Shown here: one piece after another, positions 1 through 11,588 of the stretch
How positions within the stretch are numbered: position 1 is the first letter of the stretch
Layout of the letters: every line of letters starts with the position of its first letter
From: Ctenosaura bakeri
Lineage: Eukaryota; Chordata; Lepidosauria; Squamata; Iguanidae
Direction of reading: 5' to 3'
NCBI GenBank assembly: GCA_948474755.1
Contig: CAOLHI010000650.1
Span: 62,001 to 126,000, forward strand
Length of the DNA: 64,000 bases
The notes under the pieces: model-generated
Database searches by the model: none
Told to the model about the DNA's origin: nothing
What the model saw: the letters and a program-made list of their open reading frames with translations, nothing else
Position numbers and translations under genes: made by a program

Positions 1-345
1 AGTGACAAGAATTTTCATGCTTTGGGACTTATTCTACACAAAATTTGCAGAGCTATTTTTTTTTTTTTTTTTGCACAGAAAACAGCATCTCCTATGCAGG
101 AAGCAGAATTTTCTGCATAGCAAACAGTATTTCTGGAGAAATATTATTTTCTGTACAGAAAATGCTGATTTCTGTACAAAACAACGGTGTTGAAGTTTTG
201 TGCACAATAAGTCTTGAATGACAAATAATCTTTGGAAACTGCACAGTTTCCAAGGACTTTCTTATAGTGAGAAGAAATTCCTCAGATTACTCACTGATGC
301 CTTTAGGAAAAAAATAAAGAAGAATCACATTCCTAGTCTAAAGTT
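1..345 (+). repeat. Dispersed repeat, family E copy 1 (unclassified)
   Basis: This stretch shares its order of motifs with 26090-26620: a left block containing CTACACAAAATTTGCA, then an array of degenerate short units built on TTTCTGTGCAGAAAA, then a right block with an ACTGCACAGTTT-like motif followed by GGACTTTCTT. A T-run lies at about 56-73. The unit number and spacing differ between the copies. The left edge may be cut by the window start. I do not recognise the family; no transposase or reverse transcriptase coding is visible. Confidence 0.5.
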
Positions 346-1329
346 TTTGCAGTTCTGCAGATTAGAATGGATGGATTTTGATGAAAGATTTTACAGAAAT
401 TTCATTTACCATTCTATACCATCTTCCCCTTCCCACAAAAACAAAGCACTCCACCCAAGAAAAACCATTGTGGAATTTAGGAGGAAATAAGAATGTGAAA
501 ACCATTATGCAGAGGCCAGACCACACCCAGTTATGTATGGTTATTTTATAATGGATATCATTTGGTTGAAGTGAAGATACATGGAACATACTGAAGGATA
601 CACCACCTGGGCACACATTACTTAATATATGTAATTAAAGCTAACAATAGAGAGCTCCCCACCCCCATTGTTCTTCTGCCAACAGACAAGGGCTTTTATA
701 TTCAAGAATACTTTGGTGGAACTGACTGCTTTCTGAGCACAATTTTTTATCATGAGTTTTAAGATCATTTTAATTGGTTTGTTGTTTTAATATTACAGTT
801 TGTTTTTCCAAGTACTATATTATTATTAAAAATGTGTGGGTTTTAGCTGCACCTGGTTTTAAATCAAATAAGTAAGTAAATAAATATCACACAAACATCA
901 GACACTGTGCAATGAAACAAAACAGAATTAGGTTCCTAGGCCCCAAAGTCTTCCAGTAGTGTCACTGACCTAAAAGGCCCCCTACAACTTTGTAGAAATA
1001 ATGAAGTTCACAGGCAACAGAAATGAAGGAAAACCATTTCAGATACGAAAACTTGACATATGAAATTCATAACTAACTGGCATGCTTGTCTGTGAATTTC
1101 ACATTTGGCCAGACTATTTATCTTCCAAAATAATGTGTCTTGCTACAGATAAACACACACCCTGAGGAAGATAATGTCTATGCAGCCCTTCTTTCTCAAT
1201 TTTGCTTTCACCTTTTGGGAGACTAGGAAATTATTGTGGTAGAATAGATTGTTGCATTTTGTAGGGTTATGTTAGTTTATATTTCACACAGAAAGTGTAT
1301 TAATATGTTAAGCGAAACCTGCAAGAAAA
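346..1329. other. Unassigned AT-rich sequence
   Basis: No convincing coding region, RNA gene or recognised repeat. Short open frames are at chance length and lack any domain I can recognise. Confidence 0.5.
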
Positions 1330-1500
1330 TGGACATTAAAGTATTGGACTACAACCCAAGAGACCAGGATTCTATTCTCCACTTGACCATGGAAACCCCC
1401 TGGGTGACCTTGGGCATATCACATACACTCAGACCCAGAAACCCCCCTGATAGGTTCACCTGGGGGTTGTCATGACTTGAAGACACATAACAACAACAGA
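1330..1500 (+). mobile_element. CORE/MIR-like tRNA-derived SINE
   Basis: A SINE in sense orientation. The left part resembles a tRNA-like head (GAGACCAGGATTCTATTCTC as a decayed B box). The middle GGGTGACCTTGGGCATATCA matches the CORE motif of MIR-type SINEs. The right part, GTTGTCATGACTTGAAGACA followed by CATAACAACAACA, is an L2-like 3' tail. Family knowledge: such SINEs are non-coding and are mobilised by L2-clade LINEs. The copy is diverged and lacks a clear A box. The related tail at 42470-42536 belongs to the same type. Confidence 0.7.
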
Positions 1501-4500
1501 ACTAAATAAATACCCTGCTCAGGGTACCAGGCACTCTGTCCCATTCCACTGTCCTGTTTTTCTCCAATTTCTTTCCCCCACATATATGCACACCAATCAG
1601 TCAGCATTTGGGGGTCACAGAGCATATTCTGCCCTTAGATTTTAAGACCATAACAACCCTACTCATACATCACCTAAATGGTTAGTAGAAGACGTAAGCT
1701 CGACCAAGGTACATCAAAAGGCTTTGACACATAGCCCCTTCTTCTGATAACTGTGCATCAAGACACAACATATTTGATTGGAGGAACTTCCTATGTATAG
1801 TTATATGCATTCATGCCATATGACCATTCAACTGGGGCTGGGGCTAATAGAGATAGACCATACTGGGAGCAGAGCTATTCAGTTCAACCCTATTCCCGCT
1901 CATGTATTGTGCTAAACATTTGTGATCATTCTTGAATTGTGTTGCCATCAACAGAGTAAGTGTTGGTAGAAGAAAAGGATTCTTAGACCTAAGGACCAAA
2001 TGAGGCAAGACTTGGAACAGTGAAGAGGTTCAAAGTAATGCTGTTGTGGATTATTCATTACCTTTTTGAATAAGAATGGAGCATATTTTTTTTTGCATGA
2101 AGACGAACGTTTAGTTGTTATTGCAGAAATATTACTTGAGGTGGGATTGCAGAGAGTTGGCCATTTGGGGGACATTTCGAATAGTTGTTTTTAAAAAAGT
2201 AGCATTGATTTAACACATTAAGATGGGCTGAAATTGTACATCAGGCTTGCATAATTTAAATCTCTTCATGTCTGCATTTGTACACCAATTGTACTAAGCC
2301 ACCCTTGATTTGAATGTCAACATTGCTTAATGAAATGCACAGATAAATCTGAGACCAAATACACAACCAAGTAAACATGTGCATGTCCATCTGAATGCAC
2401 AATAGTATCAAAATCACAAATTTACAATTTTGAATTGAATGCAGATACCCTTTGTGCAATGCACAAACAGAATTCCAGCCCAGAGATGACATTTTTTCAT
2501 TACTTCTGAATAAAGATCTGCGGGGGAAAAAATTAACAAGTTTCTTGTTAATTTTCTCTGAAGCCATAATGGCATCTTGGTTTTGTACTGGTACCTGGAA
2601 TCTTGGCAATGGGTTTATTCACATTCTTAACAGCAGTTTCTGTCCTCACAGAATTGCCAGGAGTTGATGCGACACCTCAAACAAATGCCATTTGCTTGGT
2701 TCTCTCACATCAGTTCACCCTCTGACATGCCTATTGGTGGTGGAAATAGCTATAACAGTAGTAGGATCTATGGTGTGCCATTTCAAACCGTTCCTTCTCT
2801 ATAACTGACATAACACTACTCCAGTGCATAGTGAGCTATTTAAAATGGCAACTTCCCACTCACTTATCTGTGATGCTTATTAACTGGGGGCCTAAGTGGG
2901 CAGATAGCTATCATTGGATTGAAGTGGCCATTGTTCCTGGGCTAGCAGCCAATGGGCCAATGGGCCAATGGCCTAGTGGCTCAGTGTGAGATGTGCCCCA
3001 GTTCTTGTCCTACCTTTCTATAATCTACTTTGGCCCTCAAGTATGAGAAAAGGCTGAATGGATGGTCATCAGACTCCACCTCAGAGTAAGGTATCCCATT
3101 CCCACTGACAGTCCTTGGGGCTTTGCCTAGAAGAAGACGGTTTCCCCCGTCCCTCAACCATTCATGGAAGGGAAAAAATGTAGAGGTTTCCCCCCTGCTG
3201 TGGGTTTGGAATGCCTCTCCTTGCATACCTGACTCCAATTGTAGCATCAGAAGTGTAACAAAGGTGGGAAGGTGACTCACTGGAACCATGGAAGCAATTC
3301 AGGTAAGTCAAGATAACAACTATGGTGGATAGGAACATGTTAACTTGGAGAAGGGATAGGTGGGGTGGGATCTTTTGAGATCTTAAAGCACTCCCTGGCA
3401 GCTCACACGGCCAGCTACCATTGTTGCCCCTGGGCACTAAGCTACATCTCTGTAGAGCAAGAATCAGCACCTGTTTAGCAGGGTTCAGCACTAAGTGCTT
3501 TAGTCACAGAAGCTGTATAAGAATGTTGTGAATTGGCACAGACAGGCGTTCATTGAGACCTTAGCACCGGGTGAAAAGATTAAATTCCCCATATCTCATG
3601 TTCTACTGTGACCATTCTAATTGGGCAGATTGTATTTTTGAAGTTTAAATGCCACAGACATGTAACAGATCATCCAGTTTGTTGCCTGATTTGTAGCAAT
3701 CACCTGTAGCACCTCAGCTGAGATCTGAGGTATTAGACCACTCGTAACATTTGATAATAAAACAGCACAGAGAACAGTTCTATTATTTATGTTCTTGTTG
3801 TGATCTCTTGGCAGTGCTGCTGGTTGTGGAGAGGGAATTGCTAGTATCTTCTTTCTTTTTAGCAAGTTCTTCAATTGTAGGAATAATTTTTCTTGTCATA
3901 TTTCATGCAACCACTGGGATACAAAAAAGTGTTGCTCATAAGACTGTGTCATGCCTTTGGCATTCTTCCTTATTGCCACACTTCTAATGGCTTTTATAGC
4001 CTTCTTTATCAATGCGGACTGCATTTGTTACTGGTATCTTTTTCTGTTTGTTGTCACAGCACTTATACCTTTTGCCTCTTGTCTTCTGGAACAATCTTTT
4101 TCTTTCTTTTTCTTTTTTTTAACACTTGCATTGACAAGTCTAATGCTGTATATGTGACAACAGGGTGATGACAAGGTCAATTCCTTTATGGAAGTCTTAT
4201 GTCTCCTTGCTGTCATTTTCCAGGCTTGCTATAGTTGCTGCAGTGGCTACTGTCTCCTGCAAAAGAGCCCAATCACTTAATTTTGAACATGTTCTCAACA
4301 TTTTACATGACAACTTTAATAGCAGGATGTCTAAACAGCTTTATTCCCATGGATGGGAGAGCTTTCAAAAAATACTTCCATCATATTTAAATCCTCCCTT
4401 TGTATGTATTTAGGTAATTGTGAAAAATAAGCAGATCAAAACCCAATTTCTTTGCATTTTTAGGGAAATGCTCTTGAGATAATAAAAACATGATTTACAG
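1501..4500. other. Unassigned sequence
   Basis: About 3 kb without a recognised element. Open frames around 3617-4168 encode strings of hydrophobic residues, but adjacent frames do so equally because the DNA is T-rich. I could not tie them to a protein family. Confidence 0.45.
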
Positions 4501-4503
4501 ATA

Positions 4504-4985
4504 TAGTTGGATCTCCACATTCACCAGGATTAGAGGAGCAAGGCCCTCACAAAAGTGGGGAAGTCACAAATATCAAAATGTGTGTGTGTGTCTGTGGGAA
4601 AGGGGCCAAGGCCTGCTGGGGAGAGTGGGCACCCAGGGTCCAAACCAGGTCATGGAAAGGAGGGGGAAAGGGGGTCGGTCAACATGGTGGACCTATACTT
4701 CCTCTTTCTTGCCCACACTTCCTTGGGTGTGGGGGTACAAGGAGAGGATTTGTGGTGCTGAGAAATTTGGTTGTGATCCATCCTTAGCTGACCAGGCAAG
4801 CAGCCAGTGGAGGAAGAAGAGGACCAAAGGTGAGTTTTTAAAGGGTTGCATGGACTGATCAGAGCCACTGAAAAGAAACACCTGAAGTGTCTGTGTAGGG
4901 GGTGGGATGGAGAAACAGAGGTTGAAGAAGCCTGAAAATAATCAAATTCTTGAAAGTCAAACCTGCGAATGTGGAAAGTTGACTG
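4504..4985. mobile_element. Tigger/pogo-like non-autonomous DNA transposon
   Basis: Inverted ends are visible. The left end contains AGTTGGATCTCCACATTC near 4505. The right end near 4962-4985 reads CCTGCGAATGTGGAAAGTTG, whose reverse complement carries the same CCACATTCGCAGG core. A TA lies immediately left, as expected for the TA target of Tc1/mariner-type elements. The inside has a short TG run near 4578 and no transposase. The same end motif opens the element at the window's right edge (63979). Assignment to Tigger/pogo rests on the CAGTGGNCCCTCC-like terminus recalled for that group. Confidence 0.6.
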
Positions 4986-4996
4986 GAAAGACTGTA

Positions 4997-5428
4997 GCCC
5001 TTTCCACAGCTTACATTTTTCTGGTGCTGGGGTGTGAGGATCGTGTGAGCAGCCTCCAGCAAGAGGCTTTCATGTCCCCACTGCTTCAGCTCCGCACGAG
5101 CTGCCTGCTCCTGAGCAGGCAGCGCGAAAGCTCCGCCTCTTCCTTCCGCAGTGCAGCCTGGGAATTTCCCAGGCTGCGCTGGGGCAGGAAGCACGACTGC
5201 CATGGCTCTGGAGGCTCCGCAAGCACAGCAAGTGCGCACAGAGCCCTGGAGCAATGAGCGATTATGCACCATTTTCGGCTGAAAGCCGAAAATGAAAAAG
5301 TGCACGAGCGGCACTTGCCCTACCCTGGAGCGTCATGCGATTGTGAGTGCATCATGCAGATCGCTCATCACAATCGCGTGATGCTCGAGGGGCCCTTTTG
5401 CATGGCAAATGCCGTGCGAAAAGGGCCT
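4997..5428. mobile_element. Family B foldback MITE, copy 1
   Basis: A 430-bp palindrome-rich element with ends GCCCTTTCCAC and GTGCGAAAAGGGCC. Inside are a stem around CAGCCTGGGA/TCCCAGGCTG (about 5154-5176), a hairpin ATTTTCGGCT-GAA-AGCCGAAAAT (5271-5293), and a longer hairpin (5325-5390) whose tip contains GTGCATCATGCAG. It is more GC-rich than its surroundings. No target-site duplication is clear for this copy (GTA left, CTA right). Open frames inside it on both strands are by-products of the GC-rich palindromes. It starts 11 bp after the Tigger-like element. Confidence 0.75.
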
Positions 5429-6511
5429 ATCTTAATGGTCCATTATTTGTATGTAACACATAAGAATGAATGCAATTCATAGCTGAATTTTCTGCCAAAA
5501 TCTGACATAAATGTGTTTCTTTCCATTCCAGAGCTATACGGTTCTACAAAAGCAGGAAGAGCTCATTATAAAGAACTTTGATTGGAGTTACTAACCGGTG
5601 GATGCTAAGCACTTGCCAGGGAATTTATATTTGTACGTAGTAGATCCTGCTAGAGGGCAGGTTGGCTACATGGTTTCCAGTGTTTCTTCCCATTCTGTGA
5701 TTTTGTGATAACCCCAGGCCTATATATTATATATTATATATAATCCTATATTATATATAGAATTAATATCTGATTTCCAAAGCAATGTTGGCAGTTTTCA
5801 CTTGCAGAAAGGGTCTGTCTTGCCTCCTTCTGACACAGGGTGCTGGTACAACCAAACCATGAGTATGCATGTTTGGGAAGATAGAGGCAATCATCTGCAG
5901 CATAACCAGAGCAGTGACAGCTATTTCTGCCTTACACTCAGTCTCAGCAGAAGAGGTAACACACAGGTTGATTGCTGCAAGCAATTTCAGAAACAGGTCA
6001 CTAAAGACATCTCCTCCAGTTCTGATGCTTCAGCCAGGATCCTAGTGACTAGTGGTAATGGCTTCTTCTTATTGTCCTCCTCCATGTACCTCTGTCTATT
6101 TGTTCTCCTTGACTCTGAATGGACTTTCTTGGGTTCTTTATTTTCCTTTAATGCATTTATTTCAGAAATAAGGAGAACCAGATCCCTGGAGTTTTTATTC
6201 ATGGTAATTACATTCCAAAAAGAGTTTTATGTAGCAAAAGCTGATCAACCTCCTTCTTCCAATGTGAGCCCCTCAAGCCTCCTCCCAAAGTTATGAGTCC
6301 CACCTACAATCTCCCTATAGTCCCTCTATAGTTCTCCTTATAATCTAGGGAGAAAAATTCCTCAAGATTTTCCCTTCATTTATAATGTGTGTATATATGT
6401 GTACATTATTTATGATGACTTTCCATTCATTTATGGTGTATGTGTGTGTGTGTGTGTGTACACATGTGGACATGTATTGAACTTAGCCATAGGTACTGCA
6501 ACACTATGGCT
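5429..6511. other. Unassigned sequence with AT-rich and TG simple repeats
   Basis: Holds an AT-rich palindromic run at 5721-5760 (TATATATTATA units) and a TG microsatellite at about 6437-6460. An open frame of 164 codons at 5802-6296 and a lysine-rich one on the opposite strand at 5987-6202 have no recognisable domain, so neither is called as a gene. Confidence 0.5.
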
Positions 6512-6900
6512 AAGTCCAGACATTTATTAGAACATAAGGACAGTTCTGTTGGATCAGACCAAAGACCAGGGCTGCCTTATCCATTAGCCACTTTAGGCAC
6601 AGGGCCTACAGCCTATGAAAAATTTAACCCCTACAAAAACAGGATTTTAGGTCTACAAAAATATCTTTAGTGGTACATTGAGGTGAAGTTGAATACAAAA
6701 GCACCTAGGACCTACAACAATCTTAATGTGGCCCTACCAAAGGCCCACTGTAGGGACAGTCTTCTGTCCCTACAGTGACTAATCAGATATCCATAGGAGG
6801 CCTACAATAAGGATATGCACACAATAGCAGTTTCCTGCCTTTGCACCCAGTAACTTGAAGTCAGAATCAGATTGTTTCCAATACCTGCAGGTACTCCTGT
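6512..6900 (-). mobile_element. Antisense CR1-type LINE 3' fragment, interrupted
   Basis: Two collinear pieces, 6524-6566 (AACATAAGGACAGTTCTGTT, GGATCAGACCAAAG) and 6737-6900 (AGGCCCACTGT, TCTGTCCCTACAGTG, CACAATAGCAGTTTCCTGCC), resemble the reverse complement of a CR1-type LINE 3' region common in reptile genomes. The pieces are separated by the hAT-like insertion at 6567-6736. The fragment is old and non-functional. The family assignment is from memory of the consensus pattern. Confidence 0.55.
6567..6736. mobile_element. Short hAT-like element inside antisense CR1
   Basis: A 170-bp insert with ends CAGGGCTGCC and GTGGCCCTA, whose reverse complement is TAGGGCCAC. It is flanked by CCAAAGAC (6559-6566) and CCAAAGGC (6737-6744), an 8-bp target-site duplication with one mismatch. 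An 8-bp duplication and CAGGG-type ends are the hallmark of hAT transposons. The flanking CR1 text reads on across the insert once one copy of the duplication is removed. It has no coding capacity. Confidence 0.7.
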
Positions 6901-6927
6901 CCAGAAAGGAGTTTTAAGATAAGAAGG

Positions 6928-7840
6928 TAGATAAGGGGAGTGCTGTGGAAGTAGTATATCTTGATTTCAGTAAGGTTTCTCACAAGATCTCCCATTATAT
7001 TCTTGCATGCAAGCTGGTAAACTGTAGGCTAGACAGTATTACTGTTGAGTGGATTTGTAATTGGTTTGCTAACCAAACTCAGATTTCACCAATAGTTGCT
7101 CTTAATCCTGAAGAGATGTCACCTGTGGGGTGCCTCAGCCTTCTGTCCTGGGCCCAAAGTTATTCAACATCCTTATGAATGACTTAGAAGGAATAGAAAC
7201 TACGCTTATCAAATTTGCAGATGACACAAAATGGGGGTGGGGTGGGAGCGGGGGTGGGATAATACTCCAGATGATAGGATCAGAATTCAAAATGATCGAA
7301 GAACGGAGCCAAAACTAACAAAATGAATTTCAGTAAGCATAAAAATAAGGTACTACATCTATGCAGGAAAATTTAAATGTACAAATATAGGTTGGGTGAC
7401 ACCTGGTTGAAAGCAGCACAAATGAAAAATATCTAGAGATCTCAGTAGACTACAAGCTAAACATGGGTCAACTATAATGAAGAAACCAAAGAAGTCAATG
7501 TCAGTCTAGACTGCATCAACAAGACTATAGTGTCCAGATCAAGGGACATAGCACTGCCATTGCATTCTGCTTTCATCAGATTTGGAATTCTGTGTCTGGT
7601 TCTGGGCACTACAATTCAGGATATTGACAAGCGTGTCCAGAGAAAGGCAACCAAGAAGTGATATCATAGCCATATTTAAACATTTGAAATGAATGAGCAA
7701 GTTTGATTTCTGCTGCTCCAGTTACTAGGTCATAAACAAAAGAATTCAAATTGCAAAAAAAGAAATTCTACTTGACCATTAGGAAGAACATATTTACTGT
7801 ATGAACTGTTTGACACCTTGGAGGGTGGTGGATTAATGAT
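6928..7840 (+). pseudogene. Decayed CR1 ORF2 fragment (RT C-terminal half)
   Basis: Sense-strand CR1 reverse transcriptase remnant. Readable pieces are VVYLDFSKVSHKI (from 6948), RLDSITVEWICNWFANQTQ (about 7029), and FADDTK near 7216 carrying the two catalytic aspartates. They are interrupted by frameshifts and by a G-rich insertion at about 7232-7258. Downstream nucleotides still match the thumb and C-terminal part of the intact copy at 18700-19800 (for example the stretch equal to [10 protein letters not shown]). The 3' end fades out near 7840 without a CR1 tail repeat. Confidence 0.75.
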
Positions 7841-7924
7841 ATATCAAGAATTCTTCCCTTCTGAATCTCACTGACCATTCAGATACAGTAAACAACTATT
7901 GGTTGTAGTGTTATACATAATTTT

Positions 7925-8010
7925 CAGACATACAAAAAGTTACTTCTTTGGATTCTAACTCTCACAGTCCAGCAGCCAGTATGAGTATGTGGACTCTGGA
8001 GTTGTATTTC
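7925..8010. repeat. Small palindromic MITE fragment, family H
   Basis: Contains the two half-sites AGTTACTTCTTTGGATTCTAA and GGAGTTGTATTTCAAAAAT around a short spacer. The second resembles the reverse complement of the first half. A related copy is at 39331-39430. The pattern matches a frequent squamate MITE whose arms read like GGACTACAACTCCCAGAAT. No duplication of target sequence is visible. Confidence 0.4.
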
Positions 8011-8067
8011 AAAAATAATGTTCTTAAGTTCTGTTACTTTGTACACTTCTAGCATTTCACCACTTAC

Positions 8068-8837
8068 TAAACTTTTTTCTAAGCTAAATTGTCCAAACGT
8101 TGTAACCATTCCTCACAGGAGATTTGCTGCATCTCCTTTGATCATTTTAGTTACTGTTTTCCTCTTTTATGCAGCTCTACAATATCCTTTTTGGGGCACA
8201 GTGACCAGAACTTCACATAGTATACCAAGTGTGGTTACATTAGAGGCATTATGATATTGGCAGTTTTATTTTCAGTGTTTTTCCTAAAGATTTCCACAGC
8301 TGCTGCACAGTGGGTTGGTATTTTTATCCAGTTATTCACAACTCTAACTTATCTGTCTTGGTCAGTCACCACCAGCTCAGACCTCATCACTTTATATATA
8401 AAGCTGGGATATTTTTGCTACAGTATGCATTACCTGCATTTGCTTACATTACACTGCATTTATTAGCTGATGCCCATTCCTTCAGATATGGGGATGTTAT
8501 TCACATATTTGCTGTTGTTTTTTTTTAACTATCCCAAATAACTTGGTGTCATCAGGAAATTTGGCCACAATAACCCTAATTCAAGATCATTTAAACAACA
8601 TTTTTAAAAGAATTGGTTTCAGATGCCAGTGTCTACACGCCATCAACATGAGAACTGTTGATTTATTTCTATTCTCTGTTTCTTATTCTTTAACAAGTTA
8701 GGTTAAAGCAAATCTCTCTTGTCATCCCATGACTGCTAATTTTGCTCAGGAGCTTTTAACAAAGGACTTTATCAAAATCCTTTTAAAAGTTCAAATAAGC
8801 CATATGTTACTGCAGTTGCTAGCCCGGATTTGTGGGA
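8068..8837 (-). pseudogene. Antisense CR1-type LINE ORF2 remnant, part 1
   Basis: Reverse-strand LINE ORF2 text of a different CR1 subfamily from the copy at 16952-19908. Markers in + orientation: TTTGATCATTTTAGTTACTG, GGCATTATGATATTGGCAGT, GGTCAGTCACCACCAGCTCA (reverse of the ELAVTD region), TTGGTGTCATCAGGAAATTT (reverse of FADDTK, near 8543) and GGACTTTATCAAAATCC (reverse of KAFDKVP, near 8764). It is riddled with frame changes. The same element resumes at about 10165, with an LTR and about 440 bp of other sequence between. Confidence 0.7.
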
Positions 8838-9719
8838 TGTTAGATATCACTTTGATATCAATAATTTGGCTTTCTTCTACCATTCCTCTCCACGTGTCTG
8901 TGAGGTCCCCCAGACAAGGTCGCAGACAGGCACGGCCACTAATCACTGTAATATTCCAACACAAGGAAGGCTGTAGGCTGGCCAGAAATAGCCGTCCCAC
9001 CACTTCAGGAGACCTCAAAGGCATGTACTCTATTATGTATGCACGCTACTTACAAAGAACTCCCTGCCCCGAGCAGGAGGTTTGATTAGGAGAATCCTCA
9101 TCTGTCAAGCACTCTGCGTTTGCATACTGTCTACTCCTTTGTCAATTCGGACTTAACTCAATCATGCTAAATTCTGACCTTTCGGAGGCTTTGTCTCCAG
9201 CCTGAAACTCATTTTTTCCCCAAGTACGGACTAGCCTGTGGCTACATTTTCCCCTATATAAACCCCTGACTTTGTGAGCTTCTTTGGATCGCTCCTGACT
9301 TCCATCCAGCCTTGCTGCCACTTTATTTGGTGAGCTGTCCCCTCAGTCCCACGTACTGAGACTCCATATCTCCGAACTCAATCTTCAGACTGCCCAGGCT
9401 TCAGGACAGGTGTACTATCACCCAAACCAACAATTCCTCTAAAAATCCCTCTATCCCACTCCAACCTTTATTTCCTTAGTTCTTTGCATGAGTGTGTTGC
9501 ATACACTGTTTGATTGTATTTTAATAAAAATCATTATTATTCTTTCCATTCTGTTTGCTCCTTGACTCGGCCTGACCCTGTAGACATTGGGTGAAAGATC
9601 TTGCTCCGTTGCCCTGCCTCTCACATTGCTAGCTTGTGCTCTGTGCTAATTTCCCCAACCTATATAATTGAGAGTGCATTTAGGTGTCCCTCCTGGGACC
9701 CCCAGAAAACAGGGTAACA
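8838..9719 (+). mobile_element. Solo retroviral-type LTR, copy 1
   Basis: About 880 bp homologous end to end with 35303-36197. It has a TATA box (TATATAAA, 9255-9262), a polyadenylation signal (AATAAA, 9533-9538) about 270 bp later, and the terminal segment TGTCCCTCCTGGGACCCCCAG followed by GGGTAACA. The start is taken at TGTTAGATATCAC. Edges are approximate because I see no clean target-site duplication. No primer-binding site, gag, pol or env sequence follows, so it is a solo LTR left by recombination of an old endogenous retrovirus. It sits between the two parts of an antisense CR1. Confidence 0.75.
9255..9262 (+). promoter_or_regulatory. TATA box of LTR copy 1
   Basis: TATATAAA in a C-rich context inside the LTR, conserved in position as CTATAAAA (about 35699-35706) in LTR copy 2. 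Inferred from position; activity unknown. Confidence 0.55.
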
Positions 9720-10164
9720 CATAGCTGCAATCCTACATTAGAAGACATAGCAGCTATTATAGTCTCCCATCCATTCTCCTCCCAAATTTTTCTCCCTCAC
9801 AGACAACATTTCCTGGTTGGGGAAGAGCAGGGGGAGCATCCAACAAGCATACAGATATTTTTCTGTACCTGGATACATAGTGGCAAGCATCTGCAGGAGC
9901 CTCAAAGAGTACTCCACATGTCTCCACAGATGTTATTGCTCTTCATCAAGCCATAAGAAAATAGATAGTCGTGTATCTGCTGACCTTCTCTGATCTTCAT
10001 CAACCTGACAATGGCCAGGTTTAGGAGGCTGAAGCTGAGGAAAGGTGGGTTTGGTAGAGAATTTTGGTTGTTGCGTGGTAGGAAATTCTGACTTCTGTAC
10101 TAACTAAAGGAATGACTTATGATTGTCGAAGTCTCACTTAAATCATCATAATTCACCAACAGGA
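9720..10164. other. Unassigned sequence between LTR and CR1 part 2
   Basis: About 445 bp after the LTR that I cannot align with CR1 or with LTR-internal sequence. It may be a further insertion or a highly decayed middle part of the antisense CR1. Confidence 0.4.
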
Positions 10165-10542
10165 TGCCAGTCTATGCCTTCTGTGAAGACAAATGCAAAT
10201 ACTTCATTTAGCTTCTTTGCTGTCTATTCACCTTCCTTTACTACAGCTTTATGTCATTTCCATTCAATTGCCCAAGCATCTCCCTAGCTAATTTCTTCTC
10301 AATGTAGTAAAACATCTTTTCATTCTTAATGGTGATAAGGATGTGCTTTTCAAAACGACTTATTTTTTCCTTCATAATCTGCTTATATTTCTTTTGTGTA
10401 AGTTTTCATTCCTTGCTCTTATCCTTGTTTGGGCAAGACTTCCATTTTCTGCAGGAAATCCCCTTTTTTCTAATAGATACTTTAGCACTGGTTGCTAACT
10501 ATGGCAGTAACCTCTTGGACTCTAAAGTACTCAGAGGCTTCT
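10165..10542 (-). pseudogene. Antisense CR1-type LINE ORF2 remnant, part 2
   Basis: In + orientation this begins with GCCTTCTGTGAAGACAAATG, the reverse of the FASVFTE-like segment just ahead of the reverse transcriptase domain. It continues with GCCCAAGCATCTCCCTAGCT, AAAACATCTTTTCATTCTTA and GGGCAAGACTTCCATTTTCT, the reverse of the linker between endonuclease and RT. It lies upstream, in element order, of the part at 8068-8837, so both belong to one antisense copy that has lost its middle. Confidence 0.6.
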
Positions 10543-11389
10543 AGCCTTAACATATACATATCTATACAGTGGATTCCTCTTCAAATACCTCTGTGATATG
10601 CATTTCCCCCTACAACACTTCATATTTTACTGTATATACTATAGATTGTTCATACACTGTATATTCAGCCAGTGAGCATCTATGTCTGGCAAACATACAT
10701 GGGATCTCTGTGAGTGTAGCTTCTCTCTGCTTTGCAAATATTATCACAAATAAAATGGTTACTCCATGGGGATATTTGATTTGAATATTCTGGCACTCAT
10801 TCTTTGAGGGAGAAAAACTGTAGAGTTGGATCCCTATGGTGATATCATCTGTGTGGTGGAGGGAAGGGAGTGTGTGCCCATTGTTCTCCCATGTGAAGGC
10901 ATCTTGACCCAGTAAATTTCTTAACAAAGACTATAAAGTAAAATCCCTCTAAGTATAAGGTCTCATGGTACCAATAATGTCTCCCAGGGTTATGTCACTT
11001 TAGACCAAATAAACTTTTTTAAAACATATGTCCTCACATGTAAGATAATGGATTGACTTTGTTTTGTAGACTTCAACACAGGAGGTTAGACTCCAGCACT
11101 TTCTAAGATTCAACTCCATTTTCCAGATCCATTATTTTCTAATTTCCTTTAGGCCATTATCAAGTTTGTTTTCTTTTCTTGGTCTCTTGCCAGGTTCCAG
11201 TAATCTTCATTTCAGATCTGCATCTCATCAATTGGAAAAGAGACTTGTAAAGTTACTCCTGTGAGAAGCCCATGAAACTCAGTGGGTCATGCAACCAAGA
11301 TATGGGAGGAAAGATAATCGAATGAAGACTGAACTTAGAGAATGATTAACTAGCATCATGAAGACATAAACCTGACTGAAAAATAAACA
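10543..11389. other. Unassigned sequence
   Basis: AT-rich, with no recognised repeat or gene. Confidence 0.5.
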
Positions 11390-11439
<50 letters not shown>

Positions 11440-11461
11440 GGAGGGAGGAGAGAGAGAGAGG
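11390..11461. repeat. Compound TG/AG microsatellite
   Basis: A short TG run followed by a long AG run that decays into GGGA-type units. Open frames across it are low-complexity artefacts. Confidence 0.95.
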
Positions 11462-11549
11462 CATTGGACAGTTTCACAAACGCATGTTAAATTCTTGAAA
11501 AGAAAAGCATCAGATGATAATCACGAGCAGACCTCTTTATGCCACCTTA

Positions 11550-11550
<1 letters not shown>

Positions 11551-11588
<38 letters not shown>

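Noticed and set aside
3617..4168. Hydrophobic open frames suggesting a membrane-protein pseudogene
   Set aside because: Adjacent frames are equally hydrophobic because of T-rich composition, and no family signature could be aligned with confidence.
5987..6202. Lysine-rich minus-strand frame as an L1 ORF1-like coiled coil
   Set aside because: No heptad pattern or RNA-binding motif could be followed beyond about 70 residues, and no L1 ORF2 sequence lies beside it.
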